A stretch of 64,000 nucleotides of DNA from positions 9,408,041 through 9,472,040 of the forward strand of contig CM038917.1 of NCBI GenBank assembly GCA_021904315.1. The letters are read 5' to 3'. The position numbers were made by a program, and so were the translations under genes. Below the pieces are notes generated by a model. It was not told where the DNA came from. It did not search any database and saw only the letters and a program-made list of their open reading frames with translations. The stretch is from Sphagnum magellanicum (lineage: Eukaryota > Streptophyta > Sphagnopsida > Sphagnales > Sphagnaceae). Below, piece by piece: positions 38,895 through 52,041 of this stretch (position 1 is the first letter of the stretch; each line of letters opens with the position of its first letter).

Positions 38895-41120
38895 ATTATG
38901 TTCTAAGCCCCCACCGGTTCCAAGAAGCATATCGGATAAGGAAAGGAAACTTGAAAAAGTAATAAGCCTAGAAGAACTCTTGCTTGCAATGACAATGCAG
39001 CTCAAAATAGAAGTGACTTGTGCTCTCTACAAGGCTATCAACACTCTTCGTCTATAGAAAGCACATAGAATCGTCAAAGGAAGGACATTGGTGCCCTTTG
39101 CTAATCATACCATGTTAACACAATGGTGAAGAAAGTTGTTTGCTTGTTGGTGTATGCACTCAAAAATCTTTATGGCAAGGGGAAGAAATGTGTTTGTTGA
39201 ATGCCAATCATGGTAAAGTCCTTCCTTTGCTTGAGTTATCATCATCATGATTACCTTGCGAGATGGAACAACTTAAAAAACCAAATTTCCTTTGGTGGGA
39301 TCATTGATGACCATGTTTACCAAGGTGTGAATGCCATCAGTTGATAACATGATATCAACCCATTGATGAGAAGATTGAAAGGAAAGGGTAAAAGGACATG
39401 AATTTTTTCATACGAAACATGAAACCATTTGTCTCTTGTAATGGAGGCAAAAACATTTTGAACCACATCATGGGATGTAGTCTGTTCCCACCATGGGAGT
39501 AATGAAGAAAGTGGGTCCTTGCAAGATCTAAAGGTTAAGCACAAATTTAATGGGTCACCTTGAGAACTAATGGATGGGGAAGCTTGACCTGGTGTGCAAC
39601 ACAGAAGAAAAAACATCAGTGGGTAGGCAAAAATGTGGAATGATTATTTGAGCAAAAAACCAAGCACCCACCTTTAAGCCTATACAAGACCTCAAGTGTG
39701 CATAGTGTAAATTAAAAGCCATGTTAGAGATGATGTTAAAAACAAAATGGTCATGCAATTTGTTTTAAATGTTTTCCCAAAGTCAATTTCATCCCCTATC
39801 AACAAACTACATGAAAGGAAGAACACATGTGATTACATTCGAAGGAAAGAGCTTTTGCATCAACTTTAAATGGGCTTAAAAGGGGAGTGGACCAAAACTA
39901 TTAGCATTTATTGCTTTCAATAAGAACAAATAATGATTCAATAAGAATTTGGCATTGATAATAGGTGTAATAAATGTTTAATTCCCTAAACATGCCACCA
40001 ACGCAATGAGCACTATGGAAATGAGGCTGATCCCCCATGAGAAAAGGGGGAAAAAAACTTGTCAGCACACTAAAAAGGCATATGTGTAATCTAAAAAACT
40101 TAGGCCCCATAGCCTCCTAAAGACTTATAGGAAGGTTGAATAGAACGAGGTGAACTAACATTAAAAGATTAACAAAGAAAGGAAGTAACAAAGTAAATAG
40201 GAAGGTCTTTGGGCAAAACACAAAAAAAAGATCTGAAAAGCGACTTGGACATCCCTTAACCTCAAAAACACTTTTGCATGGTGAACATTTTCATTTAATG
40301 CATCCTACATGAAAAAAGAAAAAAGAAAAAAGAAACCCAAATGGGACACGTAAAACCCTAATGATGTTTGATGAACAATAAAATTAGTGGGAGGAGAAAA
40401 GCCAAGAGGCATATTAAAAGGCACCCAAGCCAAACACTTGCAAGGGTGGACCGCAAAAACCAATTGAGAAACAAAATGGTCAAAGGCAAAATGAATGATA
40501 AAAGCCAAACCAATGATGTGAATGTCATTTGCAAAAGAAGGGAAAAATTTACAAAAGGGGAAAATTGTCATAGAAAATTGCAACACATGAAAATGGGCTA
40601 ACACAAAAAGAGGTCCAATAAACGAATCACCTTGGTGCATGCCTTCTAAAGAGTGGATGATTAACAAATCTCCCAAAGAATAATGGTGGTTAAAGAAAAG
40701 AGGAACTTGCTAAGCATAAAAGGACCAAACAAAAGGGAAAAGTTTAGACAAATGACCTCTTACCACGCAGAGTTTTTGAAAGATGGCTCTCTTAAGGATG
40801 GTGTGAAGAACACATTTGTGACATCCACCTATAATACCACTTAATGGAGGATGGACCTTTAGAACAATTTGAATGCCATGAACTATTGCTTCACACCCCC
40901 TTTGACTACCATGTTGAATTGATGAGGCAACAAATGAACAGAAAAATGTCATGAAATTGCATGCATAAAGCTTTGCTCACCAATCAGTATAGGACCTCAT
41001 TCATTGCAATTTGTCAAATGTTTCCAAAAGGCTTGGCCAAAGCCAAAAGTCTAGCAATGTTAGGAACCAAAGCCATGGACCTTGGGATATGACTCACAAC
41101 AACATAAAAACACTCCTAAA
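38895..41120 (-). pseudogene. Decayed non-LTR-type reverse transcriptase, copy 1
   Basis: Read on the minus strand, with stops and frameshifts, this segment carries the order of a retrotransposon polymerase. First comes GCEAIVHGI (about 40.87 kb), then AIFQKLC (about 40.8 kb) and a GMHQGDSFIGPLF block (about 40.63 kb). A FANDIHIIG box (about 40.52 kb) sits where active enzymes have the catalytic F/Y-A-D-D. Further on are CKCLAW, GLKVGAW (39.67 kb), HDVVQNVFASI (39.47 kb), and VDIMLSTDG..TLVNMVINDPT (39.3 kb), which resembles a PD-(D/E)XK endonuclease core. The C-terminus is AFYRRRVLIAL and SDMLLGTGGG (to about 38.9 kb). It is broken by many stops and the second catalytic Asp is Asn, so it is inactive. 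Copies 2 and 3 are related fragments. The family is recognised from memory of plant non-LTR-like polymerases; the exact clade is not assigned. The upstream end is uncertain. Confidence 0.72.
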
Positions 41121-41946
41121 AAAGTTGTGAGAAATCGTTGGCTAAAGTCTTGAGATCAAAGAAAAGTTTTGTTTGTGTTCAAAAAATCATATGTGAAGGA
41201 CCACAGTTGAAAGATACGATGATTGAATCAAGGTTGACCTAAAGGAATCCAAGGAAAACTCCAAGTTTGAGTTAGGTTGGAAATCTAACAAAGAGATAAA
41301 TCTAAAGGGTGAAACGCTTGTTAAGCATTAATGATTTAAGAGGAAACTAAAGTCAGGACAACGGAGGAAAGAGCCCTAACGGCACATGCATACTTTTGGC
41401 ATGACCTAAGGCAAAACTTTGTCCAAGACAACATGGTGAGAACGAGGGGAAAACTAAAGGGGTGCCTCAAGTTTGGGGTGACCCAAAAAAAATGGGGTTG
41501 CCATCAGTGTTTTCTTTTCTGGTGAATTTCGCAACTTGAATTTTCTTTCAGAAAATGACAAAAAAACGAAAATTTTGTGTTTAAGAAAAATTTCGCCATT
41601 TTTCGAAATAAAACTAATTAAATTAACCACATATGGACGACCTAGACAGTTCCTAGGTCACCACTTGTAGTAGCACTTTTGTAAAAATGCTACATACCAC
41701 CTACGACATTCGCCATTTAATGCTAATTAATGTTGAGAATCTTAGCTAGTGGACCTACTTGAGGAATTTTAAAATAAAAGACCCAGCAGAATGACTGATA
41801 TGAAGGGGTTTTTTTGGGAAAAATCGCCCCAAAGTTGCCATATTTGGAGGGGAAAAAAAGAAGTTAAAATCGCCTTATTTTGACCATAGGTTCTTTCATG
41901 TGACCACTATATAGCAGCGTTTTAAAAACTTCTACTTCTGACCTCT

Positions 41947-42004
41947 AGCCAAATTTGGCTAAGTTCTCTTGTGGATGATTGCCAGTCCACCTACCTCACA
42001 AAAT
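41947..42004 (+). repeat. Dispersed AGCCAAATTTGGCT-type repeat
   Basis: Contains AGCCAAATTTGGCTAA followed by CTTGTGGATGATTGCCAG and an ATTG plus A-tract. The same order recurs at 42637-42694. The similarity between these two copies extends about 100 bp upstream (TATAGGTTCT..CAC/GTGACC words), so they form a longer local duplication. Confidence 0.6.
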
Positions 42005-42164
42005 TGAAAAAAAAACCTCTCACCCACCATGACTGGTGAAGTATATTGGAAAACCTACTTATTCCCTTAAAAACCTGACATTAGTTGAAAACAAATGCCC
42101 CATTAAATGTAAGCCTCCAAAATCAGGAACAATTAGGTGTAATAAGTCAGATTTAGTGGGTGGC

Positions 42165-42394
42165 AAGGCCCAAATTTGGGGCAATCCTGGAATAAGGATC
42201 TAAGGGTAGATCCACCCACAACAAATGCGTGAGAGTTCATTAAGGCCAGAAGGTGGGGCATTATAAAAGAGGTTAGAGCAGATCCACCCACACCCAACGT
42301 GTGAGTATCAGGCAAGGCCTCAAGTTGGGGCATTCCTCAAATAAGAGGATTGGAATAGATCCTCCCACACCTAATGTGTGACTCTTTATCAGTC
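42165..42394. repeat. Diverged 72-80 bp tandem repeat, three units
   Basis: Units begin at 42165, 42242 and 42314 with AAGGCC. Each contains a TTGGGGCA/GTGGGGCA word, then TAGATCCACCCACA or a variant, then a GTGTGAG-type word. Spacing is 77 and 72 bp. The minus-strand frame across it only reflects the repeat. Confidence 0.7.
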
Positions 42395-42636
42395 TCTTCT
42401 CCACCAAATTTCATTGTTTTTCTTTCTTTTTGGGGTGAATTTTCGCACTTTTTTCAATCTCTAAAAAAAATTGATTTCATTACATTCAAAGGTTTTTTTG
42501 TGAAATAAATCGCCCTATTCTGCCAGATTTTAAAATAATAAAATATGAATTGTCAGATTTCTACTATAGGTTCTACCACATAGCCAGATATAACAGGATT
42601 TTTTTAATAATAAATTACATTCATAGCTGAACTACA

Positions 42637-42694
42637 GCCAAATTGGTTAAATCTTCTTGCGGATTATTGCTAGTTTGGTTACATTGCAAAATTG
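42637..42694 (+). repeat. Dispersed AGCCAAATTTGGCT-type repeat, second local copy
   Basis: AGCCAAATTGGTTAAATCTTC, GCGGATTATTGCTAG and ATTGCAAAATTG plus an A-tract parallel the copy at 41947-42004, with the palindromic core eroded. Confidence 0.55.
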
Positions 42695-43520
42695 AAAGAA
42701 AAAAATCTTGTGAAAGACAATAATAAGGTCCTTGAAGATACATAATTGTTAGTACACGTTTTTTATGCTTATGAAGATAAGTTCCTAAACATATGTTAGA
42801 AAAAATATTTTTATAAATTATTATTTTTAACCACATGGGGTTTAGTACCAACCACCAAGTTGAGCTCAATTTGAAAATAATTATTGAAATCCAAAATTCA
42901 TAAAATATGTGTTTTTAGGAACACAACTCTTTAGTGGAGGTAGGCTTGAAAGGCCTAAACATACACTTAAGGGTTGGAGCCCCGCGAGGCATCACCTCCT
43001 CCTACAAATCTTATGAAATCCATCGTATTGTTGTGCCTGTGTATCCCACCTCAAAAGAGGCATGTGTAATATTAATTAGGGTTCCCAGTTATGATCAGTG
43101 CATTTTTAGAAAGTATGGCCATTTTTTTCATTTTATGCCAAAACTGGCGAATTTTTTCAAAAAAATTAAGAGAAAAAAAGATAATTATGTTTAATTATCC
43201 AATATGAGAAAATTGGCCGAAAAAAAAACTCTGGTCATGAAACTCAATTTTCTTGCAATATGTTCAAAAACAAATTTAGAGTGTAAAAATCAGGGGAATA
43301 TGAGTTTTTAGGGTGGTTGTTCAGCAGAAAAAATTCTGGACAAAAATTCAGGCATTGGGCAGTCCACAGGGTTTAGGATTTAGGGTTCCATAGGGTGAAG
43401 TGGACTGGGCAATTTGGCAATGTACAAACTCCTAAAGTCAACTTGGCAAATTTGCCAAATGCCAAAATGGCAGCTGACTTCAAAGCTCATAAAATGAACA
43501 TGACGACATATCAGGACATA

Positions 43521-43552
43521 AAATGTAGTGCTATGGGAACATCTTGGGGAAC
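43521..43552 (-). repeat. Dispersed repeat, reverse member
   Basis: Reverse complement of the 7791-7823 core, at about 32 of 34 positions. Neighbouring GGGAAC/GGAACC-type words continue to about 43645. Confidence 0.5.
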
Positions 43553-44039
43553 ACATAAAAACCTTGAAGGAAACATGAGGACTTGATGAAAAACCATTGG
43601 GAACAGATGATGAACGTTTTGGGAATCATTTGGAACTTGATGGGAACCTATTCAGAACCTGATGGAACATATTGGAAACACCAAAAATACAAAAAATCAA
43701 CCTCTCCCCCAAATGGAAAAAAAAACTGAGCCTCCGGTGCATGCTACATCAACTGATTGACAACATTTTCTTTTTGTTTCTAAATTTGTTCATCATCATT
43801 TTGTTGACCGGTTCTTCCTGTTTACGAGAACCTTTTGTATTGGTTATGGCACTAAAAGTTAGCCCACAGTTCTAGTTTTTTTCAAATTTCTTTTTAACTG
43901 AAAACCTGGTTCCAATTTTGGTTCTTAAAACGTTTGAGTTCTCATTCCAGTTCCAAAACTCAGACTTAGTTCCAGTTCAATTTTTACTAATTGCAACAAG
44001 AACTGACAATTTTAACTCACCAAAGTGGTACCCACCCAT

Positions 44040-44660
44040 TCTGGTAGGAACCGATTTCAACTAGGTTGGGTCATCCACAATTGAGTGGTAAAGAAATACT
44101 AGAATACTTTACAGTATATGGAGGGCACATTACCCTCAGTAAAATTTCTACCTCATCAGATGCAGGCACCTTCTGCTTGAGGTTCCTCAATTTGAGAAAA
44201 CTTACACAACACAAAAGGTGTTTTCACTCCTCAAATGAGTCACAATTGTCTAAAATTCTACCCGATTTTTTAGTATAGGAGAAGGGCCCGAGTACAGGCC
44301 CTTCCGAGATTTGAGATCTGTGCCCCAGACCAGTAGGCCGAGGGAACAGGTCGAAAATCAGGGAAGGGCCTACACTCAGATCCATTTCCTACGTAAAGCA
44401 GAGGTGAGATTTTTTCACTTTTAGAAATTGTGACACGCTGGCTAGTACATTCCTCTGGTCAGAAGATCCCAGTACCGCCTGGCTAGGACCTTCCACTGCA
44501 GAAGATCCCGCTTGCTGAAAAGAGGTTTCTTCAGGCAGGTAAGAGAGCTAAAAATACAAAGAAAAAGTCCAGGCAATGCTTGACGTGGGGAGTAGGATTT
44601 CTAATAGGGCACTCCTGGGAATTCAGGTCCGGGGCTCAGCTTTGACCTCGATCTAGGCAC
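44040..44660. other. GC-richer island without a recognisable gene
   Basis: This stretch has more balanced composition than its surroundings. It contains a diverged 41-bp direct repeat starting CTGGCTAG at 44438 and 44479 and containing CAGAAGATCCC. No frame of useful length or known domain is seen. It may be an eroded transposon or transcript-derived insertion. Confidence 0.3.
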
Positions 44661-45069
44661 ACACACCTAATCCATTCTTGATTCTTACCCTCACATAATA
44701 GGACAATTGAATCACAACAGGTTTCCATTCAATGGATCATGTGTTGGTGATCAATGGATCACATAATCTAATTTGAGAGCAATTCTCAAGAAATGCATAG
44801 CTATTTTTCATAAAAGGAGTCAAGGATTTTGAGTATTTTTTCAATCTTCCAAGCAATGTGTGAAGTAAGAGCAGACACTATCATCATCCAGATGTGTAGA
44901 CATGACAATTTTCCTAATTTGCCATAACAGTTTGAAACCTTAACTTGGTACCTATTCGATACCCAGGCCTACCTCTACTCCAAGTCCCAAAAGGGACCAA
45001 CTAGTTTTTCTAAGTGTGGTTCAAAATCACCTATTTCTAGGTTTAACGTCAAAGCTGCTTCTAATGTTA

Positions 45070-45431
45070 GAGCATCTCCACCAACGCACAGTATGTGATC
45101 TTGCACTAGATATATCTTGGATGAGGTTCATCAGTCAAATTCAGTCCCCTGGGCGCCTGATGGGACCTTGAAGAAAACCATAGCTTTCATAACCCTGGAG
45201 GAGCCATGGAACAGTGTAATAAACACTGTCAAATAGTATTTATTGACTTCCCCCTGTTTCTGATTGGTTAGAAAGTTTGATTGGTCCAAGTGGGCTGTTA
45301 TTACTAGTCTCCCATGTACGAGCAATCCCAGTTTCAGTTGTATGGGTGGGGTTGGAAAAAGTGAGTAACTAAAACTTGGATGTGAAAAATATTTTGGCAG
45401 GGTCACATACTTAACGTTGGTGGAGATACTC
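45070..45431. mobile_element. MITE, copy B (PIF/Harbinger-like, TTA target duplication)
   Basis: The best-preserved family member: 362 bp with TTA at 45067-45069 and 45432-45434. The left end GAGCATCTCCACCAACG..AGTATGTGATCTTGC pairs with the right end GCAGGGTCACATACTTAACGTTGGTGGAGATACTC as inverted repeats of about 35 bp with a few mismatches. The interior is non-coding and aligns with copies A and C in the same orientation. TIR length, size and a TWA duplication suit PIF/Harbinger MITEs. No transposase source is in the window. Confidence 0.88.
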
Positions 45432-45439
45432 TTAACGTG

Positions 45440-45595
45440 TTGCAGACCCAGGTAATTGCACAGGCCTTGCCTAAAGATATGGTGAAATTAAGGCGTAGTA
45501 CTTTGTACGAATCCTTAAATTTTTGACTTTTATTTTCTGACATTCTAATCTCTATTGTTCCTACAGAATATTGGGGCCAGTTTTTGCCCAGCGCC
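45440..45595 (-). repeat. Inverted copy of the 51.86-kb repeat
   Basis: The reverse complement reads GGCCCCAATATTCTG, then AACAATAGAGATT, then AAGGATTCGTACAAAGTACT. This matches 51857-51950, which holds GGCCCCAATATTCTA and AAGGATTTGTACAAA. It lies between MITE copy B and reverse-transcriptase copy 3. Confidence 0.6.
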
Positions 45596-45719
45596 ATTCC
45601 ATAATGGTGTTAGCTTCTAAATCACCATATCCAAGTGTTTTAGTAGTCAAATTACTCGAGAATTAGTCAAAAAACAGAAGAGTATTGGTCACATGTGCCA
45701 CAAACTATTTGGGTAACAC

Positions 45720-46355
45720 TCCCATCTCCTTATCACCCATAAACTCTAAAAGGCACGTAGTAGAGAGAGGACAACTTTGTATGAGAAATGTTTTCACAGT
45801 TATTGTGAGAGATGTGAGATTTTATGTTTTGTTAGAGCATATTCATGTCCTTTCATCTCTTGCTTTGCAATTTCGTGTTATCAAATCAACATTGTGCTAT
45901 TGATCAATGTTGTTCGCACAATTGGCAAACGTTGTTATCATTGATCTCACTTAAGTTAATTTGGTTTTGCAAGTTGTTTTTTCGTGGGGTTGCTACAACA
46001 ATCATGACTCAAATGAAAGATGATTTTTATCATGATCAGTTCGCAATGGACATGTTTTTTTCTTTACATCCCTTTACATCTCTCTAAATGTAAAGGTTTT
46101 TTTAATGTCTATACCAATAGGTGGATGGATTTTTTCATTTATGTGCCAACATGGCATAGGGAGTGAAAGGCATTGGAGGTCCTCTTTTGTCAATTTTACA
46201 CACATTTTATAAGTAGAGGGTGTCAGTGACATTATTGTGTGAACATGTGATCTCTATTTTGAGATATGCTATTGCAATAAGTGAGAGTTCTTTTAAACTA
46301 AGCATCCTTTCAAGAAATCTTCCTTTTTATATGCTTTTCACGACATGTAAGGTTT
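45720..46355 (+). pseudogene. Decayed retrotransposon C-terminal fragment, copy 3
   Basis: The plus strand, across shifts and stops, carries NVFTVIVRDVRF and LEHIHVLSSLALQ (45.79-45.87 kb), then LANVVIIDLT. FFRGVATTIMTQMKDDFYHD follows (about 45.98 kb), then VDGFFHLCANMA*GVKGIGG (about 46.12 kb), SILHTFYK*RVSV and ISILRYAIAISES. These are the same ordered blocks as the C-terminal half of copy 1 (there HDVVQNVFASI, MITQAKEGLYHD, ANNFLHHCVNMV). The polymerase half is absent, so it is a truncated, inactive copy. It begins about 300 bp after MITE copy B. Confidence 0.65.
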
Positions 46356-49300
46356 GAAAACTTCATGTTCCCCTTGTGGTTCGCCCTTGTAGGTGGTTTT
46401 TTTGTCTTGTTGGATGTGGGTCCTTTCATTTTATTCCTTGTATTCCCCTTTTTTTTTGGGTGCTTCAATTTATTTATGATTGACAGGGTTTCATTTTAAT
46501 AGATCAAATGATAAAAACTTATAATAAATAAGCTAACTAAAAATAATGATTTTATATATTTTTTCCCTTCATCAATTTTATAGTTGCCACCTGGGAGTGA
46601 ATGTGCAAAAAGTTAAAGTAGATGGTGTTATCATCTTCCTTTGAGTGGTAGGGTAAAACTGTTCATCATTGATCACTTGATTAGATCTTCATCATTTGTG
46701 CTTCATTTTGAGTAATTAAAAATGTTATGGCAATGCTATCTAGAGCTCTAGAAATCATTTTTGAAGTGGAAATGAAAAGGAATCATGAAAAAATAGCAAG
46801 GAAAAAAAATAAATTTCCAACTCACAAAAAGGTTCTTTTTCTATTTTCTTCTCTTTGGACCCCTCCTACTTTCAAAGCTTCTAACTTTCTCATTTCTTAT
46901 TCATTTTAAACAATTTAAAGTGCTATGGGAATGCCACCTCCAGCTCTACAATTCATCTTTGAACTCTAACAGTAACAAAGCAACATACAAAGAATTTTTT
47001 TGATGACCGAGAACCAGCTTTGTGGTGTTTGGTGGTTTGTTTTTTTGTGTTCCTGACCCTCTCTATTGGGAGGGGTCGTAATTTTCTCAATTTTAATCTG
47101 TTTTTGACAATTTTCAGTGCATCAAATACACCACTAGAAGGGGTTCAAATTTTGTTTGCACACCAGAAACAATGGAGCCCTCCCTTTGAATCCGGCCTGC
47201 CCTGAGCGCTTAAGTGATTGCTCATGGGCTGTTCTACCCTAAGGTGATTTGGTAATGTTCTGGTTCTTTATGGCTGGGGTTGATTCTTCCCCTGACTTTT
47301 TTTTGTTCTGGTCCTTTCTGTAATGGATTTCCATTTGTTAAAAAAGAAAATTTTAAATTGAAGTGCTGGGATCTAGGCGGTGGGGGAGGATCCAGTGAAA
47401 AACGATGGAATCTCTCAGAAGTTGAGTAGTCCAGGGGTTATTGTTATCTCCCATGTGAGCGCTACTCCATCACTAGATTCCAGAAAATAATGATTAAGCA
47501 GTTTACATGTGACCCGACCTGACTCCATCACTAGACCCCTACATTTGGACTCTGGCTTGGTGCATTATGTACCACGGAATCGCCCTTGTAAGGCCTAATC
47601 CACCTAGGAGCACATCAAGTCCCTCGTTACGGCCACAGTAGCACCCATGTAGATATCAGTGTTGGGCAGTTTTCATTTTTTGCTTTTTTTTTCCAGTATT
47701 GCTGGCTTGGGTTTTGACAAGGGTTTGAAAAAGTTACTCAATTTTTTATATTAAACAAGAATCTTTAAGGATCGACAGAGAGTATAAAAGTTTTCTTTTT
47801 CATATTTCGCCAGCTCTCCATGTCTTGGTTTTCATATAATTGAAAACAATCAATTAGTTAAGTTGATTCTCAAAAAATTGATTATGAGGGGAAAAAAAAT
47901 GAATAAAAAAACTCACAAAATCTAACTCACAAAAACTAACTTTATACTCCTGTTCTTGGTTGCACATATGTGATTGCCTGACGATATATAAAAGGGATGT
48001 GGGAGTGTTGGCAACATATCATAATTGCCATAAATAAAATTTGACTTGGGCGCTTATATGTTTGAGGTAGTTTTGCGTCCCAAAATGTGTTTGCCTTTTA
48101 ACATGTCCCATGTTTGGTCCATGGAATGCCTGGACCGCTTTCCACCCTAACGCTTTGGATTTTTCTAGAAAACCAATCTTGCAACTAGAGTCCTAGCTCC
48201 CTAGACTTGACACCTGACCTAGAAAATACCCTGAGACCTACCCGGCTATACCCATTTATCTCACCCAGGTCTCTCTATTTTGAAAGGCTCAATTAGGATC
48301 TGGTTCTCACATTGGTTCTAACACAAGAGCAAAAGTATCAAGCTGGGTATCAGTAAAAGTGACACTGAACAATGCTCCATGCCTGATACATGGGTCATAT
48401 TCAACCTTCCCTGCCATACCCGCCCAACATTGGTTGGCATGGTCACCTATTTCAGTGAGGCATCTTAGTGGGCCATATTGAGCCCAAAAATGTTAGATTT
48501 GAACTCAGATCTGACCCTGATTTAGTCTTTCCATGGGATATTTGTAATATGTAGAATTAGAATGTATTGCAATATTTGTAATTTAAAATGGATTTTGGGA
48601 TTTTTACCACCGTACCAATGTGGCTGCTGGTTCATCCAAGGCTGATATGACGAGTTGCTGTTCCATCGCCTGGTAACAGGCTCTTTCAGAGTGTAACTGG
48701 TGTTCCCTACCTTTAATTTGCATCACAATTGAACTGGCAGATGATCATCTGTTTTCCAAGGGAAAACCCTGAAAAAATACCTGAATTAAAAAAAATATGT
48801 TTACTAATATCTGCATATTTTCAATAGTTAATAAACATTTTTTATGTAGATATGTGACTTTTGATGAGTCTTTGACCCCTAACACTTAAACATCAGGCAA
48901 GCCCAATATTACAAAGCAGAGCTTTTGAGTGTAAATTCACACTGTCTTGATGTTTATAGGTTAACAACTTAAACGCTTTTACTTTTTTTGAAAGCCTTAA
49001 TTAAAAGTTTGTGCAATTTACTTAATATTCAAGAATGTGATTACATATTCAATTGTTGAATTCAAATTTTACACATCCAGAAAGTTTTGGTAAAATTTTT
49101 AAACCAAATCAGACAAGGGGTAATGATATAATAAAGTTATATCGAGCTCACATCAAACCTTGGACAAATCTTGTTCAAGATCGAAATGTAAACTTCATGG
49201 ACCAACTAAAGACTTTTGACAATGCACTACTAATGCATGCATCTGAACATTGCACCCACAATGACCACGTAAGCTACGCATAAAATAAAAGTTCAAGCAT

Positions 49301-51856
49301 GAATTAATAATTATCTTAAATAATCGATATAATTCACTATGAAGTATTCATAGTTCGGATAAATATTTATATGATTAATATATAATTAATAATTAATTTT
49401 TTGCTTCATATAAAATTAATTATATGAATTACACTTATTTATTCATATTAATAGTCAAATTAGTGAAATAATAATAATTTACAAAACATTACATATGAAT
49501 ATGTATTTTTATTAAGTTATAAGTAATTATATTATAATTATAACATAGCTGAACAATACTATTTTAATAGTGATGCACTAATGGCCATATTAATTATATC
49601 AATGGGAATTATAATAAAAAATTAATTGCAAATGTATTTTATAATGGGTGTGAAAATGTGAACATGTGGCATGATTGCATTTATGTACATTGTACATTAG
49701 TTGTAACATACTTGTTGTTTTAATGACAGATTTACAACAATTTTAAAATAATTATCATATGCAACTATAATGTAATTCTTAAGAAAGTCAAACATGGTTC
49801 ATTACATATGTATATATAATGTGTATAAATTATCAAATAAAAGACTCATTCTCAACTCAAGTTTGCAACTGTGATACAACTAATTGATTTTCTAATGTGA
49901 TAATTTATTTATTAATACACCATATTTGTAAAGGAATATATAGTTACACAGTAGTTGTAATACCAAGGGATAGTTGTATAATAGTTGCATATGAGTTATT
50001 TTTGGAGTTTTAGTTGCAAGGTAATGTGGTTTTGATGGATGTGATTTCTCATAATGAAATACAATGGAAAAGTGTTTCCTACATTGACATACCATCCATC
50101 CTACATGGTGCACAATTGAGTGTTCATTCACTTTGGCCCTCCCTAAGGATGTCATTTCCTTTTCCTACCTTTTTGGAATGTAATATGTTTTAATGGTAGG
50201 TTTGAAAAAGGGTTTTGTTGTGCATTTTGCTCAATTTGTGAATCATGCAAAAAGGTGTTAAATACTCTATAATGAGTTATGTTCAATTGTGAATGCGACA
50301 CCTTGTGCAAAGCCATGTGGTTTTGTTATAAAATTTGGTTAACATTGGCTTAATTATAGGGAAAATATAACATAGCCTTGATTTTATTTTTTATTCAAGA
50401 ATAAGCTAATGATAAATATTTTTGTTATTTTTTAAAGAGGTTGTGGGTTTGAAATTGGTGTGGGATACAACGCGGGGGGGGGGGAATCCTACCAAGTAAA
50501 AACAAGGAAAACCACATAGGGTACAAAAAGACAAGTGTGAACAATATTCATTAAAGGTGTATTTAACATCTCCCTATGGTATCAACAACCTTTGCATAGG
50601 GCAATCTTAAGCTTACCCTTAGATGGCCATGTCCTTGTACTTGTAATTGGTTTTGGTGTATTTTTTATTTTTTATTTTTTAAAATTGTGATATAGATAAT
50701 CATTTGTTTACACCAATTTTTGTTTTGCAAATTCCAATTGCGATATATGTGAATAAAAAATGGGGAAACACTAATTACACTTTGGAAGGGGCCTTGGTTG
50801 AACATGTTAAATGTGTGATAGAACAATACCTTTCCTTACTAAACATGACATATTCCTAGGTGGATCAAGTTTTAATAACCTTATTTTAATTTTTCACCGG
50901 TGATATTAAAACTTAATTTTAAAAAAAAGGTGATTTTAGATGTTTTCAGGCACTAGAAATGAGAATTTTTTTGCCAAATTCATATATGTAATTTTCATTA
51001 TGTCGTTAAACATATAGAACAATGATTAAAGACTTGTATTTTATTATGGTTTTTTGCCGGATTTTAGAAACTCTCTTAGGGATGACCAATTTTTTTACAT
51101 CTTCCAATGAACGATTACCATTTTAACTACCAAAAAATTTCCTAAAAAAACACTAGGCCTTAAGGTCAAAACAAGATAAATTGTAACCCAAATTCACCTT
51201 GTCTACTTGCAATGCAATCAATTGAAAGTAGCATGAAAACCCATCATAAAAAAATTGTACATTGAATGTTTTGATTTGAATAACCAAAAACAAGATAGTG
51301 CTTCATTATTTTGCATTCAATTTCAATTTCCAACTTATTTTAATATGTATTTTACCTACTTGTTTCAAATGCAATTAGTTTTGTAGTGTGGGTTGATGTA
51401 AAATACATGTAAATTAAGGAGAAAGTAGGTGCCAAAAAATAGAATTTTGATTTTTTAAAATCTTAAGATTAAAAATATAATGATCTTTAAACCCTAACTT
51501 AATAAACACATATTCAATTCAATATTTTATGTTTAAAGTACCCACAAATCCAATTTTTTCCTTTTTTCAAATGAATGCACTTTTTATGTACTTTTTATTT
51601 TTATTTTTTTGTAAGTAGATTCTCATAAGTTCAATAGAAATCTATGATGATTTTAAAATACTTCCATTCATTTTGCTGCTAGTTGCATGTTTTTATATGC
51701 ATAACACACATAAAGTGATAAACAAATATTTTTGTGTTCACTTTACCATGCTTCCACCCTTCACTAGGCTAATTCCATAATAGGTGATGTACATAGACAA
51801 AGTCCAAATGTAAGTTTCTATTAATTAGGATCACTATCAAATGGTGTTGAGAAATA
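46356..51856. other. Gene-free interval
   Basis: No gene is supported. The 46.4-48.8 kb part includes moderately GC-balanced stretches (about 47.35-47.64 and 48.1-48.75 kb) with no recognisable domain. CTCCATCACTAGA occurs twice near 47466 and 47522. The 49.3-49.9 kb part is extremely AT-rich. An 11-12 base G tract lies near 50474-50485. Confidence 0.45.
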
Positions 51857-52040
51857 ATTGGCCCCAATATTCTAAAAGAACAATAAAAACAAGAAGGCTA
51901 AAAGATGAAGGTCACAAAATAAGGATTTGTACAAAATATTTCAATTTTATTCCATTGTGCCAATAAGGTTAAAAAATGAAGGTCACATAGTAAGCATTTG
52001 TATAAAGTATTACATTTTTATTCGATTGTGCCTTTATTTA
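51857..52040 (+). repeat. 75-bp-type tandem repeat, two units
   Basis: Two adjacent units carry GATGAAGGTCACAAAATAAGG / AATGAAGGTCACATAGTAAGC, then ATTTGTA.AAA.TATT and TTTTATTC.ATTGTGCC. They belong to the same repeat as the five-unit array at 53177-53545 and sit directly before reverse-transcriptase copy 2, in the same orientation as the downstream array. Confidence 0.7.
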
Positions 52041-52041
52041 A

